A DNA stretch of 7,877 bases, taken from assembly GCA_946885665.1 (NCBI GenBank), contig CAMPGT010000185.1:1-7877 (forward strand). Direction: 5' to 3'. The DNA comes from an uncultured Chitinophagaceae bacterium (lineage in GTDB: Bacteria > Bacteroidota > Bacteroidia > Chitinophagales > Chitinophagaceae). The position numbers and the translations under genes were made by a program. The notes under the pieces were generated by a model, which did no database searches, had not been told where the DNA came from, and saw only the letters and a program-made list of their open reading frames with translations. This document shows, piece by piece, positions 7,065 through 7,877 of the stretch. Within the stretch, counting starts at the first letter, position 1; each line of letters begins with the position of its first letter.

Positions 7065-7071
7065 ATCTTCG
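7064..7071 (+). promoter_or_regulatory. imperfect -7 promoter element (TATCTTCG) for the SET gene
   Basis: TATCTTCG differs by one base from TAnnTTTG and is followed by CCGCCCG. Transcription would start near 7077, leaving a leader of about 30 bases before ATG 7109. The first base is also the last base of the palindrome, so a bound repressor would block this site. Confidence 0.4.
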
Positions 7072-7108
7072 CCGCCCGAAACAGATTAGTGTTCAGTAAT
7101 TCGACAGA

Positions 7109-7564
7109 ATGGCTCTATTAGAAAAGCAACTGGTTGTTAAGAGATCCACATTGCCCGGCGCAGGCAACGGCCTGTTTACAAAGAAAGCGATACCGAAGGG
7201 CACGCGGATCGTTGAGTACAAAGGGCGCATCAGCAGTTGGAAAGACTCCGACCACCGCAATGGCGACAATGGATACATCTATTACGTGAAGCGCTATCAT
7301 GTGATTGACGCGCTGCCGTACAAAAAGGCGCTCGCCCGTTATGCCAATGACGCGCGCGGCATTTCCAGGACGAAAGGCATTACCAACAACTCAGCGTACG
7401 AGGAAGATGGTTTGAAAGTTTACATCACGGCCACTAAAAACATACCCGCGAATGGAGAGATATTTGTTGGTTATGGAAAAGAATATTGGGATGTGATCAG
7501 GGAGAACCGGAGGGAGAAAGTGAAAGTGAAAGGTGAAAGGTTGAAGGTGAAAAGTGAAAGGTGA
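7109..7564 (+). CDS. SET-domain protein, putative protein-lysine methyltransferase
   Basis: A 151-residue protein made almost entirely of a SET domain, the fold that moves a methyl group from S-adenosylmethionine to protein lysines. Visible are the SAM-binding start LPGAGNGLFTKKAIPKGTRI with VEYKG (15-39), the central ARYANDARG at 76-84 in the place of the usual RF-NHSC motif, TNNSAYEE (92-99), and GEIFVGYGKEYW (116-127), which supplies the C-terminal tyrosine motif. The Asn of the central motif is kept but His-Ser-Cys is not. It has no partner domain and no membrane segment; the target is unknown. From residue 137 the tail reads KVKVKGERLKVKSER and is encoded by a GTGAAAG heptamer repeat that continues past the stop, so the natural C-terminus may have been replaced. 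ATG 7109 is the only sensible start. Confidence 0.88.
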   Translation: MALLEKQLVVKRSTLPGAGNGLFTKKAIPKGTRIVEYKGRISSWKDSDHRNGDNGYIYYVKRYHVIDALPYKKALARYANDARGISRTKGITNNSAYEEDGLKVYITATKNIPANGEIFVGYGKEYWDVIRENRREKVKVKGERLKVKSER

Positions 7565-7570
7565 AAGGTG
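7516..7570. repeat. GTGAAAG heptamer tandem repeat overlapping the end of the SET gene
   Basis: Units beginning at 7526, 7533, 7540, 7547, 7554, 7561 and 7568 are spaced exactly seven bases and follow GTGAAAG with small changes; one extra unit at 7520 is spaced six. The array spans the last 15 codons of the SET gene and passes its stop TGA at 7562-7564. It ends in AGACGGGAGA, reminiscent of the GGAGACG repeat before rocD. Confidence 0.85.
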
Positions 7571-7584
7571 AGACGGGAGAATAT

Positions 7585-7619
7585 CCCCCGCTGGCGGGGG
7601 TGGCGCGCAGCGCCGGGGG
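7585..7619. repeat. GC-rich double-hairpin module
   Basis: CCCCCGC-TG-GCGGGGG (7585-7600) is followed by GGCGC-GCA-GCGCC (7602-7614) and GGGGG (7615-7619), which could also pair with the first C-run. The block is far more GC-rich than its surroundings and lies 21 bases past the SET stop. It may fold in RNA or single-stranded DNA; no U-run follows, so it is not a standard terminator. Its sharp edges suggest a dispersed repeat unit. Confidence 0.7.
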
Positions 7620-7641
7620 TGGACCGGCAAACATGAAACAT

Positions 7642-7669
7642 TTTTCAGTTTTAACTTCTAACTTTTGCC
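7642..7669. repeat. weak heptamer repeat, TTTTAAC type
   Basis: Four consecutive 7-base units read TTTTCAG, TTTTAAC, TTCTAAC, TTTTGCC. The match between units is loose, but the period is the same as in the other repeat islands. It leads directly into the hairpin at 7665-7679. Confidence 0.45.
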
Positions 7670-7699
7670 CGAAGGGCAACAGAGAGCGGACACCCGCTC
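7665..7699 (-). terminator. pair of hairpins at the end of the minus-strand gene
   Basis: TTGCCC-GAA-GGGCAA (7665-7679) and GAGCGG-ACAC-CCGCTC (7684-7699) are two perfect 6-base stems. Read on the minus strand, the second begins inside the stop codon of the gene ending at 7698 and the first follows it. Neither is followed by a U-run, so termination is only a guess. They could equally be part of the repeat island. Confidence 0.35.
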
Positions 7700-7877
7700 A
7701 TTCCACAACAAAATCGAAAATCGCTCCAGCATCGGTGGTAGACTTAGTACTGCCGGCAGCATCGCTGGCTTCCTTTCCCCCATTCGGATAATGGCGCAGT
7801 ATCAGCGAAAAAGTACCGGTTGCCGCGCTGGTGGTCGTCCACACACTCGTAATACCGAGCGGAACACCGTTGATGTC
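7698..7877 (-). CDS. C-terminal end of an unidentified, possibly secreted protein
   Basis: The last 59 codons of a minus-strand gene enter from the right edge and stop at TGA 7700-7698. The sequence begins DINGVPLGITSVWTTTSAAT, continues GTFSLILRHYPNGGKEASDA and ends GAIFDFVVE. It is rich in Thr, Ser, Gly and Ala with alternating hydrophobic residues, suggesting a beta-sandwich such as those found in Bacteroidota lipoproteins or surface proteins, but the N-terminus is outside the window so no signal peptide can be checked. Codon use fits a real gene. I do not recognise the family. It converges on the SET gene, with the repeat island between them. Confidence 0.7.
   Translation of the reverse strand, partial: DINGVPLGITSVWTTTSAATGTFSLILRHYPNGGKEASDAAGSTKSTTDAGAIFDFVVE

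Noticed and set aside
7516..7570. CRISPR-like array
   Set aside because: Units are contiguous 7-base repeats without spacers, and there are no cas genes.
7561..7791. Plus-strand frame of 76 codons in the right-hand repeat island
   Set aside because: It is a translation of the heptamer and GC-hairpin repeats and then runs antisense to the better-supported minus-strand gene end.

Overview
The window looks like a piece of a Bacteroidota chromosome, most likely from the Chitinophagaceae or a close relative. This rests on protein flavour, gene order (etfB-etfA-bifunctional nuclease), the absence of convincing Shine-Dalgarno sequences, several matches to the Bacteroidota -7 promoter word TAnnTTTG, and short tandem heptamer repeats in the gaps. 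It is mostly housekeeping DNA. I see no phage, transposase, CRISPR array, tRNA or rRNA.

Layout. A TPR protein (positions 1-151, minus, cut by the window edge) is divergent from etfB and etfA (239-1960), the two subunits of an electron transfer flavoprotein. A 256-base gap with an inverted heptamer repeat and a direct repeat leads to a gene for a bifunctional-nuclease (DUF151) plus UVR-motif protein (2217-2813). Five bases later comes ispE (2819-3673) of the MEP isoprenoid pathway, with a TTG start. After a short gap with a likely promoter and a curious antisense small ORF come rocD, ornithine aminotransferase (3824-5068), and, five bases on, a compact VIT1/CCC1-family membrane protein (5074-5538). 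On the minus strand, convergent and overlapping the latter by 12 bases, lie an uncharacterised four-helix membrane protein (5527-5940) and, upstream of it, a GntR-type repressor with a LacI-like sugar-sensor domain (5983-7002). A SET-domain protein-lysine methyltransferase gene (7109-7564) is divergent from the repressor. The end holds a dense repeat island (7516-7699) and the C-terminus of a probable secreted or surface protein on the minus strand (7698-7877).

How the genes fit together. EtfAB collects electrons from acyl-CoA dehydrogenases. IspE feeds isoprenoid and quinone synthesis. RocD links ornithine and arginine to glutamate and proline. The link between RocD and the VIT-like transporter is only positional. 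A 13-base palindrome between the GntR gene and the SET gene overlaps the SET promoter, so it is a reasonable candidate operator.

The most unusual material is non-coding. Four sequence-unrelated repeat types share a 7-base period, and one of them runs into the 3' end of the SET gene and encodes its basic tail. I did not find a clear new multi-gene system.
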